This document shows, in pieces, positions 12,353 through 25,068 of a stretch of DNA of 64,000 nucleotides. Every line of letters starts with the position of its first letter. Position 1 is the first letter of the stretch. Source of the DNA: Linanthus parryae. Its lineage: Eukaryota; Streptophyta; Magnoliopsida; Ericales; Polemoniaceae. The notes beneath the pieces are model-generated. The model saw only the letters and a program-made list of their open reading frames with translations, was not told the origin of the DNA and searched no databases. The stretch lies in NCBI GenBank assembly GCA_023055425.1, contig JALGPY010000008.1:18635359-18699358 (forward strand). The letters run 5' to 3'. Position numbers and translations under genes: made by a program.

Positions 12353-13831
12353 TAGGGCTGAACATGAACCCGAAACACCCAACCAGACCGGCCAGTCTGA
12401 ACCGAATTGACCGTCAAGAGAGAAAAATTTGGATCATATGATTAGATTCAGGTTAGATTAACCCAAACCCGCGAAATTGGGGTGGATCGTGGGTATTAGA
12501 ATTCAAAACCCGAAATTACCATACTGACCCGGTGGTCTCATTTAAATACATCTCATACCATATTTTCCTAACCCTAGTTTCATTTGTTGTTTCGTACGCT
12601 GCATCTCCTCTCATACGAGAGATGCAGAGAACCAGAGAAAAGTCGCTGGGTTGAGGACTCAGGTATTCTATGTTAATTCTTACTTGTTTTGAGTTTTTTT
12701 TTTGCTATCATGCATATTAATTACATACTTCAATTCCCTTCTTGCAGAGTTGGATGGTCCCAGCTCTATCGTAAGCGATGAATGAATGCATGTTTACATT
12801 TATGCATGTTCTTTATGTATGCATGTATTGTGTGCTCTTGCTGAGCACAATCATTAGGTCAACGCACCTTTAGTTAGTTTCTTCGTACTAACAATTCTTA
12901 TCTTGTTGCACTATTTCTAACCAAATGCTTACTTGCACGAAGGTGTGCACTTGTCCCTCTTATCTTGGATATTCCGTTGTAGCTTACGTGAGGGAATTAC
13001 AATGCCACGAACCAATTGATGCTCACTAGTAAGGGATATTTCCTTTATTTTTTGATGCTCCATTCACTATCTATTTTTTTCTTTAATATTAACACTCTGC
13101 TGGTGGGTTACATGCTCTCTAGTGACTTATGCACGTGAAACCATTTTTGGCTCTAATCCTGAAATACTTTGGTACTGTTCAGAAATTTGTACCAATTTTA
13201 TCCTGAACTTGTGCATTGATGTAGGAGACAAGCAACAAAATGGTTTCACAAAATTAATGCTTGCTTTACTTAACGCTCTTGTCTTGCTTACACAGTTGCA
13301 GTTTACGCGAAGCAACGTAAATTCCAGGAATCATTTGAAGTATTAAAGTTGGAACCCTGACAACGCTTAGTCCATAGTTGCAACAATAACAGTCGACTTC
13401 CAAACTGGACTTGAGCACAAATTGTGAAGAACATGCTCCTCACCAGTTAGGGATATTTGGCGTCTTGTAATAGATTCATGTAGTGTGTGACTGTGTGTTT
13501 ATGTAATTAAGTGACGTTGAATGCATACTTGTATTGGCTGGATGTCATCAGATTTTATCCTGCAAGGGTGCTTATGCATTATGTCATATTGTAATTTTTT
13601 CTGATTTTCTGGTTTGGGTTGTTCTAATCAATTTACAGTGGTGATTCTTACAATTTATAGTTTTTAGGACACGTAAACCCGATTCGAACCGGTTCGAGCG
13701 AAAAGTTCGATTGGGTTTGGGTTTGACGGTTATGTGATAGGATTTGGGTCGTGATACGTCCAACCCGGGATCATTGGGTGGGGGCAGAAATGTAGCATTT
13801 TCCCGGCCAACCCGGTCCGTGCTCAGCCCTA
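12353..13831. mobile_element. Non-autonomous hAT element (1479 bp)
   Basis: The left terminus TAGGGCTGAACATG and the inverted right terminus TAGGGCTGAGCACG match closely. The flanks GTTCCTGG (12345-12352) and GTCCCTGG (13832-13839) are an 8-bp target duplication with one mismatch, diagnostic of hAT. Subterminal regions are rich in AACCG/ACCCG-type repeats on both sides. No transposase is visible inside; the longest frames look random. Confidence 0.85.
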
Positions 13832-14693
13832 GTCCCTGGGATACATAAAGCAGTCCTAGCGTCAAATGCAGTCCCAGAGCACTTTCGTGAGCTAAGTAAC
13901 TACATTAGCCATCACCCACCTTATAAATACTTGCTACTAATTAGAGGGATGTGCAAAATGTAACTTTGTATAATTAATTAGTGGATAAACTGGAAAAAGT
14001 CAATGGAAGTACGACACGAAAACAAAGCTCACAACTCATACTCGCGGAATAGGTGTAAGTTATTGTGAACCTTGGAACGTAGTCCAAAGAACTACCATAA
14101 CACAGTGTTTTTTATTCGTATGTGATAAATGTTTTACTAGGTCCAATTTCCATCTAGAGGGATGTAAAGGGTTTGCATGAGATCTTGCTCTTAAGAAAGC
14201 CACCAAATGGACACTCACATCTTATACCAGTGATAAACAGAAATCACGATTGAAGAAAACCACCAAAAGGATGCGCATGAGCCACCAGATCGAACTGCAA
14301 GCTGAACATCAAAGAAAGATGAGTGGACTAGAAACGACATATTTGAAAGATTTGGTTCGGATGATTCATTGAATCTAACTAAGAAATGTTTGAAATTAGT
14401 GAACAAAATGAACATGAAATCATGTTCAGTACCTGTGGAGAGTGAGAGCAAGATGAAGACATTACATAATCATCCTCTTCCATCTTCGCCATTTCCGCCC
14501 AAATAGATCTGGAAGACGATGTATGTGTGTGACTGTTGTCAAGTCAACATTGAACGAAATGACTGTTGTTATGTCAATATTAAAGTTTTTATTAAAAAAT
14601 GATTAACTTAATCAATCTTATTAATGAAATTGATTAAAAATTTAAATTTTTTTGGCATTGAAGGTAGAACTTCATTAATATAAAGAAGTACAA

Positions 14694-15370
14694 TTACAAC
14701 GGATAAAATAGCTTACCTGCAAAATTTATAGGATATGCAGAAAATACATTAGATAAGGATAAACTTAAAAAATCATGCCGAACAGTTGTCACGCAACCCA
14801 GGGACCACCGACGCGACATGGCGGTGGTGAAGATGGACATATAGATGAGCGGGGCGGTGGCCGTCTGCGATGACGGTGAATGCGCGGTGGGCAGCGCCTG
14901 AGAAAAGACATTACACTGGGAAGAGCATCGCTGTATCATCCTGAATCTCCTTGTCTTTTCTATAAAAACTCATTATTCATCAACGCATTCGACACATCCT
15001 TGTACGTGACTGAATCTTTTGTGTAGAGCATGACTGTTGCAAAGCAATCATACTCATTAGGTAAGAAAAATAACAAAATCATTCTTTGTCCTCATCCTTA
15101 ATGTCATCATCTAGGTTTAGTATATTTAAGATCAACTTATTGAATTCATGAAGATGATTAGCCATACGTGTACCTAGTTTGTGCTGAAAACGAAATAGCT
15201 TCCTCTTCATGTGCAACCGATTCTAAATGATTTTCATCACGTTTGTCTTTCAACTTCTTCCACAACACCTTGGCCATATATTCTTTAATGACAAAGTATT
15301 TGACATCCTTCGCTAAACATAATCGAATTGATCCACATGCTACATATTCAAGTTTGTCCACTCCACTTCT
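14694..15370 (-). pseudogene. Ty1/copia gag fragment, array unit 1
   Basis: Read leftwards this encodes IRLCLAKDVKYFVIKEYMAK and VLWKKLKDK, typical of the copia gag (UBN2-type) region, then frameshifted remnants ending in a Ser/Thr/Pro-rich tail near 14900. The frame continues across the unit 1/2 junction (to 15553), showing the duplication sits inside the former gene. Stops and frameshifts break it. Confidence 0.65.
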
Positions 15371-15954
15371 TCCAACATAGTGTTTTCTATTCGTATGTAA
15401 TAAATAATTTACTAGATCCAATTTCCATCTATAGGGATGTAAAGGGTTAGCATGTGATCTTGCATTAAGAAAGCCACAAAATGGACACTCACATCTTATA
15501 TCAGCTATACACTGAAAATCACGATTGAAGAAAACCACCAAAGGGATGCGCATGAGCCACCAGATCGAACTGCAAGCTGGACATCAAAGAAAGATGAGTG
15601 GACTAGAAACGACATATTTGAAAGATTTGGTTCGGATGATTCATTGAATATAACGAAGAAATGTTTGAAATTAGTGAAAAAAATGAACATGAAATCATGT
15701 TCAGTACCTGTAGAGAGTGAGAGCAAGATGAAGACATTGCATAATCATCCTCTTCCATCTTCGCCATTTCCGCCCAAATAGGTCTGGAAGATGATGTATG
15801 TGTGTGACTGTTGTTAGGTCAACATTGAACGAACTGACTGCTATTAGGTCAAAATTAAAATCAAATTTTTTATTAAAAATTGATTAACTTATTCAATCTT
15901 ATTGATGAAATTGATTAAAATGTTATATTTTTTGACACCGAAGGTAGAACTTCA

Positions 15955-16615
15955 TTAATATAAAGAAGTACAATTACAACGGGTAAAATAGCTTACCTGA
16001 AAAATTTGTAGGACATGCAGCAAATATATTATATAAGGATAAACATAAAAAAACCTAGCCGAATAGTTGTCACGCAACCCAAGGACCATCGACGCGGCAT
16101 GGCGGTGGTGGAGATGGACATAAAGATGAGCAGGGGCGGTGACCGACTGCGATGACGGTGAATGCGTGGTGGGCGACGAGTGAGGAAAGACATTACACAC
16201 GGAAGAGCATGGTTGTATCATCCTGAATCTCCTTGGCTTTCTATAAAACTCATTATTCATCAACGCATCCGACACATCCTTGTATGTGACTGAATCTTTT
16301 GTGTAGAGCATGACCGTTGCAAAGCAATCATACTCATTAGGTAAGGAACATAACAAAATCCTTCTTTGTCCTCATCTTGTCATCATCTAGGTTTAGTAAA
16401 TTCAAGATCAACTTATTGAATTCATGAAGATGATTAACCATACGTGTACCTAGTTTGTACTGAAAACGAAATAGCTTCTTCTTCATGTGCAACCGATTCT
16501 GAATGATTTTCATCACGTACTTGTCTTTCAACTTCTTCCACAACACCTTGGCCATATATTCTTTACTGTAAAGTATTTGACATCCTTTGCTAGACATAAT
16601 CGAATTGATCCACAT
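15955..16615 (-). pseudogene. Ty1/copia gag fragment, array unit 2
   Basis: Two overlapping frames together cover copia gag. 16615-16337 has EYMAKVLWKKLKDKYVMKII and VNHLHEFNKLILNL; 16356-15955 continues with LCSLPNEYDCFATVMLY and VTYKDVSDALMNNE. These match the UBN2 gag domain. One frameshift near 16350 separates them, and no protease, integrase or RT follows, so it is an isolated dead fragment. Confidence 0.75.
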
Positions 16616-17375
16616 GCTACATATTCAAATTTGTCCACTCCAATTCTTCCAACAAAGTGTTTTCTATCCGTATGTGATAAATGATTTACTAGGTCCAATT
16701 TCCATCTAGAGGGATGTAAAGATTTGTCTGCGATCTTGCATTAAGAAAGCCACAAAATGGACACTCACATCTTATATCAGCTATACACAGAAAATCACGA
16801 TTGAAGAAAACCACCAAAGGGATGCGCATGAGCCACCAGATCGAACTGCAAGCTGGACATCAAAGAAAGATGAGTGAACTAGAAACGACATATTTGAAAG
16901 ATTTGGTTCGGATGATTCATTGAATCTAACTAAGAAATGTTTGAAATTGGTGAACAAAATGAACATGAAATCATGTTCAATATCTGTAGAGAGTGAGAGC
17001 AAGATGAAGACATTGCATAATCATCATCTTCCATCTTCGCCATTTCCGCCCAAATAGATCTGGAAGATGATGTATGTGTGTGTGACTGATGTTAGGTCAA
17101 CATTGAACGAAATGACTACTGTTAGGTCAATATTAAAGTCTAATTTTTTATTAGAAATTAATTAACTTAATCAATCTTATTTATTAAATTGATTAAAATT
17201 TCATATTCTTTGGCACCGAAGGTAGAACTTCATTAATATAAAGAAGTACAATTACAACGGGTAAAATAGCTTACCTGCAAGATTTATAGGACATGCAGCA
17301 AATACATTAGATAAGGATAAACATAAAAAACATAGCCGAACAGTTTTCACGCAACCCAGGGACCGCCGATGCGAC

Positions 17376-19285
17376 TACTCAAAACACCCCCATAATATTT
17401 CTAAGTGAGAGTTGAAGGGTTTATTAGAAAGAGGTGCGAACTCCGGGAGGTAAAACTACAACTTAGTGCTTGTTTATGAGTTAAATTTTAATAAATTGTA
17501 ACTAAAATAATTAATTTCGATTTATTTGTGTTTCTTACTATATTTTACAATTAGGATTTTGTAGGGTTTTGAATCATGGATTTCACAACGGAAGCATAAA
17601 CAAACATAAAACCATGCAAAACCTTCCAAGGATCACAAGTCAAGAGACATAACGATGGTAAGGGTTAGAAATCATAAACACACCTTAGGGTTCTCCTTTG
17701 ATGACTTCAAACGCGAATAGTGTCACGTCTCTACGGTTGATCCACGCCTAGAGGTGAGATCTAGGAAGAATGGAAGAGGAAGAAGAAATCGCCAACAATG
17801 GAGTGCCAAAGGTGGGGCGGCACCCTTTAGGCCGACGGGTAGGGGGCGGCGGTCCCAAGGGGGTTCGGCCCTTGCTTGGGATTTGCACTCTCCTTGCTTT
17901 ATTCTCTCCTTTCTTCTATCAAATAGATGGGTGTGTGTAGAGAGAAAAATAAGCTAGGAGTGTTCTTTATATAGTCCAACAACTCCTTGTCCTACTACAT
18001 AAAGAACCCCTCATAATCCTACTCAAGTTCGGATTAGTCCCTTTTGCAAAAATAGTCCTTATCATGTCAGTACATGGATTAGTTCTATTTTGCAAATTAA
18101 TCCTAATCATGTCTCTATATGAATTAGGCCACCTTGGCAAATCCTAATCATGTCCATACATGGATTAGTCCAACTTGCATATTAGTCCTACTAAGTTAGC
18201 AAGTTGTTGCGATTTGATCCTTCTAATTAATTAATCATATTAATTAATTATTTCCCATGTCTAGTTCACCCCTATATGGCGTGTGACCCCATAGGTTCTA
18301 TTTAGTTGGTAGTAACTATTTACTAATATGGAGCGGCCTCTAGCAAGACATCCATTCTAGCCAACAAATAGAATAGTCATCATGACAAACCTTGTGCAAG
18401 TAATTGTCTCATCCCTTTGTCTTAATATCCGGATTGGACACGAGACATACAAGTCACACTCGTATATCCAATCCATAGTTTCTCGATCCTGGGAATAGCC
18501 TTATTCGTGCAAATAACATCAATATCCTATATTGATTTATTTGAGTCTGGCCAGACATTTTATAAGCACTATCCCTCGAGTGGCCTACGATATTTGCTCC
18601 CGTTATGTGGGAGGGACAAATTCTATCTACGTCCACTACGATTTCTAAGCTTGCTTCTTATTGTATCCAGTACACGCCTTTATAACTACCCAGTTACGGT
18701 GTAGCGTTTGACGCTACCAAAATCACAATAATCCACAACTAGATAATCTAGTGACTTCAAGTCTAAGGATGACAATACCATTGCACCGCGAGAAGCGCTT
18801 GTGACTTAACATAACGTGTATGTAGCCTTCTCGGAGATGGGTCAATCCGGTGCGCCATTACCCTTAATACACACCCATGTGTTGGATCATGATATCTCCA
18901 TATCAATCCAACCCCATATTAGTCTATAGATGATTGTCCCATTAATCATTATAATTGACTAGGAATATTTAAGAATATAACAATTATATTCTAAGGACTT
19001 CATTCATGTTAGCATATCTCCATATCGATAACATAATGAATCGTAAATCCATAAATGTCACAATTAATTGATTGCCTCTAGGGCACAACTCCAACAGATT
19101 TAAGTATGTTTCCGGCAAAATATAATTACAGATTATTTAATCTTCAATTTGCAGATTATCTCAAATTGTGCAGAGTTTTTCATGTTCTCTTGGTCTTGGA
19201 TAGCATGAACCAGTAAGTTGAAAACCCGTCAACCTGCCCTATGTTGTTGTATTAACACTCGATATGTACTGGATGTATGTCTAAT
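17376..19285. repeat. Anonymous repeat, copy A (split by a solo LTR)
   Basis: 17376-17559 and 19097-19285 join into a sequence closely matching 23106-23475: shared CTCAAAACACCCCCATAATA, then TTTGTGTTTCTTAC, AAGTATGTTTCCG and GATAGCATGAA. No coding potential. It gives an empty-site control for the solo LTR. Confidence 0.8.
17560..19096 (-). mobile_element. Solo LTR of a copia-type retrotransposon (1537 bp)
   Basis: The segment starts TG and ends CA and is flanked by GATTT on both sides (17555-17559 and 19097-19101), a perfect 5-bp target duplication. In its own (minus) orientation it begins TGTTGGAGTTGTGCCCTAG, a start common in plant Ty1/copia LTRs. The paralogous copy B at 23106-23475 lacks it. 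No internal region is present, so it is a recombination relic. Short frames inside are not genes. Confidence 0.88.
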
Positions 19286-20062
19286 GATGGCAGTTCGGGC
19301 AAGCGAATCGGGTAAAGGCCCACCCGTACTCGTTCGGGTAAAGGCCCCACCCGTACTACTACTATACTAGTGATACTCATACGGCACTATGTTCGAATGA
19401 GCCAACAATAATAGGCACACCCTTCCTCCTCTTATGCGCTCTTCGACTTCTTCTTTGCAGATCTACGTCTACCATAAAATATTTTTTTCTCACCAAAAAA
19501 TTATAATCTGCCTCTAATATCAATTATTAGGAAATAGATTTCCTTGCGATATGGTGAACCCACTGCAAAATGGAACAAACAGGGAAAAAATGAAAACAAG
19601 GATTTATATGGTTAAGCCCAAGAATGACCTACATCCACGGTGCAGATAGTGCTATTTCACCAAATAAAGGAGAGAGTAAAATTACAGTGTTTGCTATGGC
19701 TCAACTCTCGTTTATGTATGCATCTCCGACAATAAAATTACTAATTAGCTAAATTTTAACTAGTATGAACTCAAGTTAACATGACTTCTTATTGTTTGCT
19801 CCAGTGATGTTATGTATTTTACATAAGTTTGTGGGTATTGAATTATAAATAAATTATTTATTAAATTAAAGTCGGAGAGAGATAGACACAAGAAACTTAA
19901 CTACCTACATTCTAGCTAGCTACTTGTAGAGAGCGGGATACTCAATATGTAATATATTAAATCATTTAACTGGCGGCAAAGCTTTTCCTAATAAAATAGA
20001 AAGTAGACCTTAGCTGATATTTCTTCTAGTTATGTAAATTATAACTAAATTAATTCTTTTAC
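19286..20062. other. Intergenic, probable LTR-derived remnants
   Basis: No gene seen. A stretch near 19590-19660 (GGATTTATATGGTTAAGCC followed by ACATCCACGGTG) resembles text common in plant LTRs. Short duplications of a CGGGTAAAGGCCC motif occur near 19310-19350. Confidence 0.35.
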
Positions 20063-20065
20063 ATA

Positions 20066-22057
20066 GGGTGGGTTTGGTACCATCTTGTTTTTGTCTTTTA
20101 AGCTAAAAGCATCTTTTTTGCTTTTTGGACTTGCACAAAGGGTTTGGTATCAACTTTTTTCAGCATCTTTTTTGTTTTTGGCTTTTGGCTTCTAGTGTGA
20201 AATTATGAGAAGAAAAAAATGGTTTGGGTAGTTTTTTGTGACTTTTTTTCCTCAAACAACACAAATGACAATAATGTTCTCATGAGTCAAATGTTATTAC
20301 ATTTTTTTTTACCTTTTCCACCATAACTCTAGAGCTCTCTCCACCTTCCCTGTCTCCCTCTCCATTCACTGTACCTCCATTACTCCCCTCGTCCATCTAC
20401 TCCAACCCAACCAACCAATACATTCAATGCTAACCCAACCAACCAATAGAGCCTTCAAAACGTCCATTTAAAATCAACCACCCAACTAACAAATAAATTT
20501 GTTATTAATTCTCACCTACAAAATCCAATGCCAACCTTCATCTCTTCTTATACATTCAGCTTGTTGGAGAGCTCTGCTCAACCTTCATCTCTTCTTATAC
20601 ATTCAGCTTTGTTGGAGAGCTCTGCTCAGTTCGTTCCACAACGGGGTCGAGTCGTACCATCACCCGCTTCATTCTGCTCAGCTTGTTGGAGTAATAAAGT
20701 TTTACAAGAGCGGTTCCAACATTCTGGTGAAACTATTTTTCGAATTTTGCATTAAGTGCTTAGAGCGACGTTCTGTTTTAGTAAAGTTCTTATACACAAC
20801 CCACTCGCTCCCAAGAAGAATCTCATCCACATCTGACATACCAAAGACATTATAGGCCATTCAAGGTAATTTTAATAACTTCTTTAATACTTTGTATATT
20901 ATAATATTTTTGTCTATAGTAAGCGATCATCATATATTATTACAGGATTGTATCAGTGCTATTGTTGGCACTCATGTGCTAGTCAGAGCACCAGCAAGTG
21001 ATGTCGATAAGTATTATGGCCGTAAGGGTGTGCCAACTCAGTATATCATGGCAGCATGCGACTTCGATATGTTATTTGTGTTTGTGTCTGCGGGGTGGGA
21101 AGGTGCTATGCATGACTCTCGGGTGTTCAGCATGGTCATAAATGACCCCGGTAAAAAGTTTCCACATCCACAACAAGGTAAAAAATTATTATATTTATGT
21201 AAAATGTATAAGTGAAAACTATTTTTTGTTTAACGTAATATGTCTTACATTGAAGGTAAATAATATTTAGTGGATGCGGGTTATCCAAACAAAACAGGAT
21301 ATCTTACACCTTTCAAGGGGGTGCGATACCAGCATCAAGTTTTCAGGAATGATAATCGGCCTCGCTCGCAATGAAAAAGAAATTTTTAACAATGCTCATT
21401 CCTCTCTTCGCGGCTTCATCGAGCGTACTTTTGGTGTATGGAAGGCACGTTGGGCGATTCTCAGGGACATGCATCCATATTCTATTAAAACTCAAGCAAA
21501 AATTATTTGTGCTAGTATGGCGTTGCATAATTTCATTCGTAGGGCAAACATTCAAGATGATGGGTTTGATGCCATGATAAATTTAGGCGATCGATACAAT
21601 TACGAAATGCATGAAAACCCATTTGATGAAGCGGGGCCTAGCCAACTACCCTTGAGTGCGAACAATATGGATGCAATCCGTTTGGAAATTACAAGAGCTC
21701 TAAAACGTAAAGAAATAGGGGTTAATGACTTCATGTGTTTGATATTTATTATTGATAGTGGCAGTGTTGGTAGTCGTTCTTAATGTAATATGCATTTTTT
21801 TTATCAAGTAATCCGACACTTTGATGTAATGACATATGCAAATTTTATTTAAATATGTCAATTTATGTACGTTTAGTTTTGTGCAATTCCGACAATTATT
21901 TATTTTGTATTAGTAAAGTAATTTAGTGGTGTGTTTATTTGTTAAGGTTATTAAGATAAATGAAAGTCAATAAATAGACAACAAAACTGTCACAGACTTT
22001 TCTCACACCATCTTTTTAGACAACTTAAAATCCAAAAAGTTGATATCAAATCCACCC
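20066..22057 (+). mobile_element. Decayed PIF/Harbinger element (1992 bp)
   Basis: Termini GGGTGGGTTTGGTA and inverted GGGTGGATTTGATA are flanked by ATA on both sides (20063-20065 and 22058-22060), a 3-bp target duplication. It carries a broken DDE_Tnp_4 transposase on the plus strand. The second (Myb-like) gene expected in autonomous elements is absent, so it is a non-autonomous relative. A 47-bp segment is tandemly duplicated at about 20535-20628. Confidence 0.85.
20690..21783 (+). pseudogene. PIF/Harbinger transposase remnant (DDE_Tnp_4)
   Basis: Recognisable pieces in order: LQERFQHSGETI near 20705; CISAIVGTHVLVRAPAS at 20945; AACDFDMLFVFVSAGWEGAM and HDSRVFS; after an intron-like gap, LVDAGYPNKTGYLTPFKG near 21270; and HSSLRGFIERTFGVWKARW with MALHNFIRRANI. 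The catalytic Asp of the usual VDGTH block is lost (IVGTH). A stop replaces Tyr just before the LVDAGYPN block, and a frameshift sits near 21372. It cannot encode an active enzyme. Confidence 0.85.
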
Positions 22058-23105
22058 ATAACCATTGGAGATGCTCAACGTTAGTATTTCTTTTATTAGA
22101 GCATCTCCAGTACTAGTAGACAAAAAAATAGGTAAACGCCCGCCGCCCGTTTGCCGACCAGTAGTAGGGGCCTTCGGGCCCCCAAAGGCACATGTCGTAG
22201 GTGTAGTTTGTGCGACGGATGAGCCGTACGGGCCGCCTTGAAGTACAATTCCTGTCGAGCGGCGGGTAAATCCTTTGCAGACGACTAAACTACGCGACGG
22301 GTATTGTACACGCCGCTTTGAGACCCCGAAAAATGGATAAATTCCTTTCTTGAACAGGTAGGGTCTTCGATTGAAGAAAAAATGCCATTTAAGACATCGA
22401 AAATGAAACCAGATAGGGCAACAAAGAAGGCATACAAAGGAAGGCGAGACGTGAGGTCCAGTCCAAATATTGATAAAATGTTTTTCTGAATAACAGATAA
22501 TGAAGATTTTAAGAGTCTTCTCCAATAGTGATTATGCAAAAAATATGTAGTATCATTTTTAATTTATTTAATGCTAGAAATGTAGACACGTGGAGACAAA
22601 ATAACGGAAGTTAGTGAGAAATTTTGGAAACATGTCATAACCCACGTAAATAGGGGAAGAAGATGATTTTGCATAACAAAAAACCATCGCCAAATTTGGC
22701 GAAGTGGATACGTAATTTGTGTTTTACCTAACAAGCTACCTATGCTATTGGAGCACATCTTTTACACATTTATTTATATTCTGCGTAACAAAATTGATTT
22801 ACATAACCTATTGGAGATTCTCTACTAGAGACGAAATGTATTAACTTAAGTATTTTGCTTAGGTCGAGAGTTGTACAATTTTTTTTAAATGTTGTACAAA
22901 TAATTTCTTAGCACTTACGAATACTTTAGGTGAGCCTCTAGCCTAATGAGCTTGAAAGCTATAACTCATAAGTTGACGAGCACGAGCCAAGCTCGAGTTG
23001 AGGTCAAACCTCCAACTTTTTTTTTAGAGCCGAGCTTGAGCCTGACTCTTCAACATTGAAGCTGAGCCCGGACTAGGTAGTATTCCAATACGTTCCTTTG
23101 CAACA
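22058..23105. other. Intergenic with MITE-like ends
   Basis: GAGCATCTCCAGTACTAG at about 22100 and the inverted, similar TATTGGAGCACATC near 22745 and TATTGGAGATTCTC near 22810 suggest one or two MITEs of the 'GAGCATCTCCA' type seen again at 60.4 kb. A GC-rich stretch (22135-22320) has no convincing gene. Confidence 0.4.
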
Positions 23106-23475
23106 ACTCAAAACACCCCCATAATATTTCAAGTGAGAATTGAAGGGCTTATCAGAAAGAGGTGCAAATTTCGGTAGGTAAAACTACAATTTAGTTTGTT
23201 TATGAGTTTAGTTTTAATAAATTTAAAAAAGAAATCAATAACTTCAATTTATTTGTGTTTCTTACACTATTTCACAATTAGGATTAAAGTATGTTTCCGA
23301 CAAAAAAATTAAAAATTATTTAATCTTCAAATTACATATGATCTCAAATTCTGTATATTTTAACCTCATATAATGTTTTCTTGGATAGCATGAATGAGTA
23401 AGTTGAAAACCCGTGAATCTGCGGTATGTTGACGTAATAACACTCCATATACTGGATGTGATGTCCATTAAAATC
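23106..23475. repeat. Anonymous repeat, copy B
   Basis: Uninterrupted copy of the repeat at 17376-19285. It stops about 100 bp upstream of the proposed RZ-1A promoter. Confidence 0.8.
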
Positions 23476-23582
23476 CACACTGAATGTATAAGCACGTGAC
23501 AGTAACACAGTTCATGGCTACTTTTAAAAAAAAAAGTTCATGGGTGAAAGTGTTTTCGTGTCAAACTTGAGGGAGTAAAAGT

Positions 23583-25068
23583 GTTATATACCCTTTTTTC
23601 TGCGCTAGAAAACACGACTTTGAAGTTTCAAGTCTCCTTCCACGATATCTTGCTCAAGAGTCTGAAATTAGGGTTTTTTTTCACCAGATTAGGTTTTCTC
23701 TCCGGAAAATATCGTAGATACCTCCATCAGCCACCAATCTTCTCCGCTCCGATTGGATCTACTCTGCTGGTAATCATCGACTTCGTTACTATCTGTAGTA
23801 GCTCGATTGGCTCTTACGAGTCTTATTGATGTTCTTCGAGTCACTTCTATGTTTGGGTGCTCACCGACCTCTGTTCGTCTCTTTTATTCGAAATAAGCCT
23901 GTATGATATCGTTTACTGTTCTGTATATCAGTGTTTCATTGTTTTGATGGTTTGTTTTTGTCTGGTATTCGTCTTGTTCTGGTTACGCGTTTTGAGATCC
24001 ATAATAAGGTTTATATCGATAGAGACTGATGTAATCAGAGCTTGATTGCTTAGGTTTGTGGGTTTAATCAGAAATTGTTACCATTAGGCCAGTTTCGCAG
24101 GAACAAAATAGTAAAAAAAAATATATCTTGGGCATTTGTTACCTCAAAATTTCATAATTATAGTAGCAGTTTTGTTTTATAAAGTTACTTGAAATTGTGG
24201 TTAGCAGTAATCTTCACAGAATCACTCGAAAATTGAACCGGGTATATCATGGAGAAGCTGAAGAATGAAGATTTAAAGCTGTGTGATATGAGTTGACTTC
24301 CAGGGGACAGCACATAGTTTAATTGTACTCCTTTATGACTCAAAATAAAAAGCTTGATAATGGTGGAGTAGTTATATCCACCGGCAAGAGTATACTTAGG
24401 AGAAACTGGAAAGAGAAGCTGATTCTAGTCCTTAAAAATCATGTAACGATGTTCTAGGTTAAGTGTTTCTATGGACTGTATCGTGTCATCCAAGACATTC
24501 GTATTTTAACTGCAGGTTTTGGAGGTGGGCTGATAGAAACAACACACACACACACATATATATAATTCAATGTGCTTGTTATTATTACCCAAGAGACTAT
24601 ATAGTATCACTTCAACAGCATTCACTCCCCAACGCATTAGTTTACTGGTTCATGTTAACAGCTGCATCCAGTACATTGAGTGTTGTAAGTGGACGGGTTT
24701 TCAGCTCACTGGTTCATGTTAACTAAGAGAACATGCTATTATCTTGCCGCTATTGGTCTTACTGTTGTGGTGACACAACCTTTGAACAAAAAGATGATAA
24801 GCAGGTTTGTTCTGGCCAGCTACTCCTTATGGTTTTGCTATGATAAGTTGATGTTTGGTACCCCTCTTATTTCTTTTTCACTGTTTACTTTACATGTTAT
24901 GCGGGCCTCTTAAGATCACTGTTTTGATCTATATATAATACTGTTTCTTTGATTTGCACACCTGATCAGGACTAGTATTTATGCACCTTGGCATCTACAC
25001 CATGTGGGAGCTTACAATATGTGTACTGAATTATTTTTCTTATCTTTGGATTAGGGAGAAGTTAGAAC
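23583..25068 (+). promoter_or_regulatory. Proposed promoter, 5' UTR exon and 5' UTR intron of the RZ-1A gene
   Basis: A TATATA at 23585-23590 precedes a pyrimidine-rich leader that ends in a good donor (CTCTGCTG then GTAATC) at 23769/23770. A matching acceptor (TTTGGATTAG) ends at 25054, fourteen bases before the start codon. The implied 1.28-kb 5' UTR intron is inferred only from splice signals. Confidence 0.5.

Larger units (their letters stand above)
14104..17374 (-). repeat. Three-copy tandem array, unit about 1.28 kb, carrying copia gag fragments
   Basis: The marker AGTGTTTT(T/C)TAT(T/C)CGTATG starts at 14104, 15379 and 16656, so units are 1275 and 1277 bp; the third stops near 17374. 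Each contains, on the minus strand, a short frame starting MAKMEEDDYVMSSS, an AT-rich stretch, and (units 1 and 2) a copia gag segment. Units differ by scattered substitutions and small indels, so the triplication is not recent. A fourth partial copy lies at 9776-10328. Confidence 0.85.

Noticed and set aside
17754..17957. Arg/Gly-rich 67-codon frame
   Set aside because: It lies within the solo LTR and matches no retrotransposon protein.
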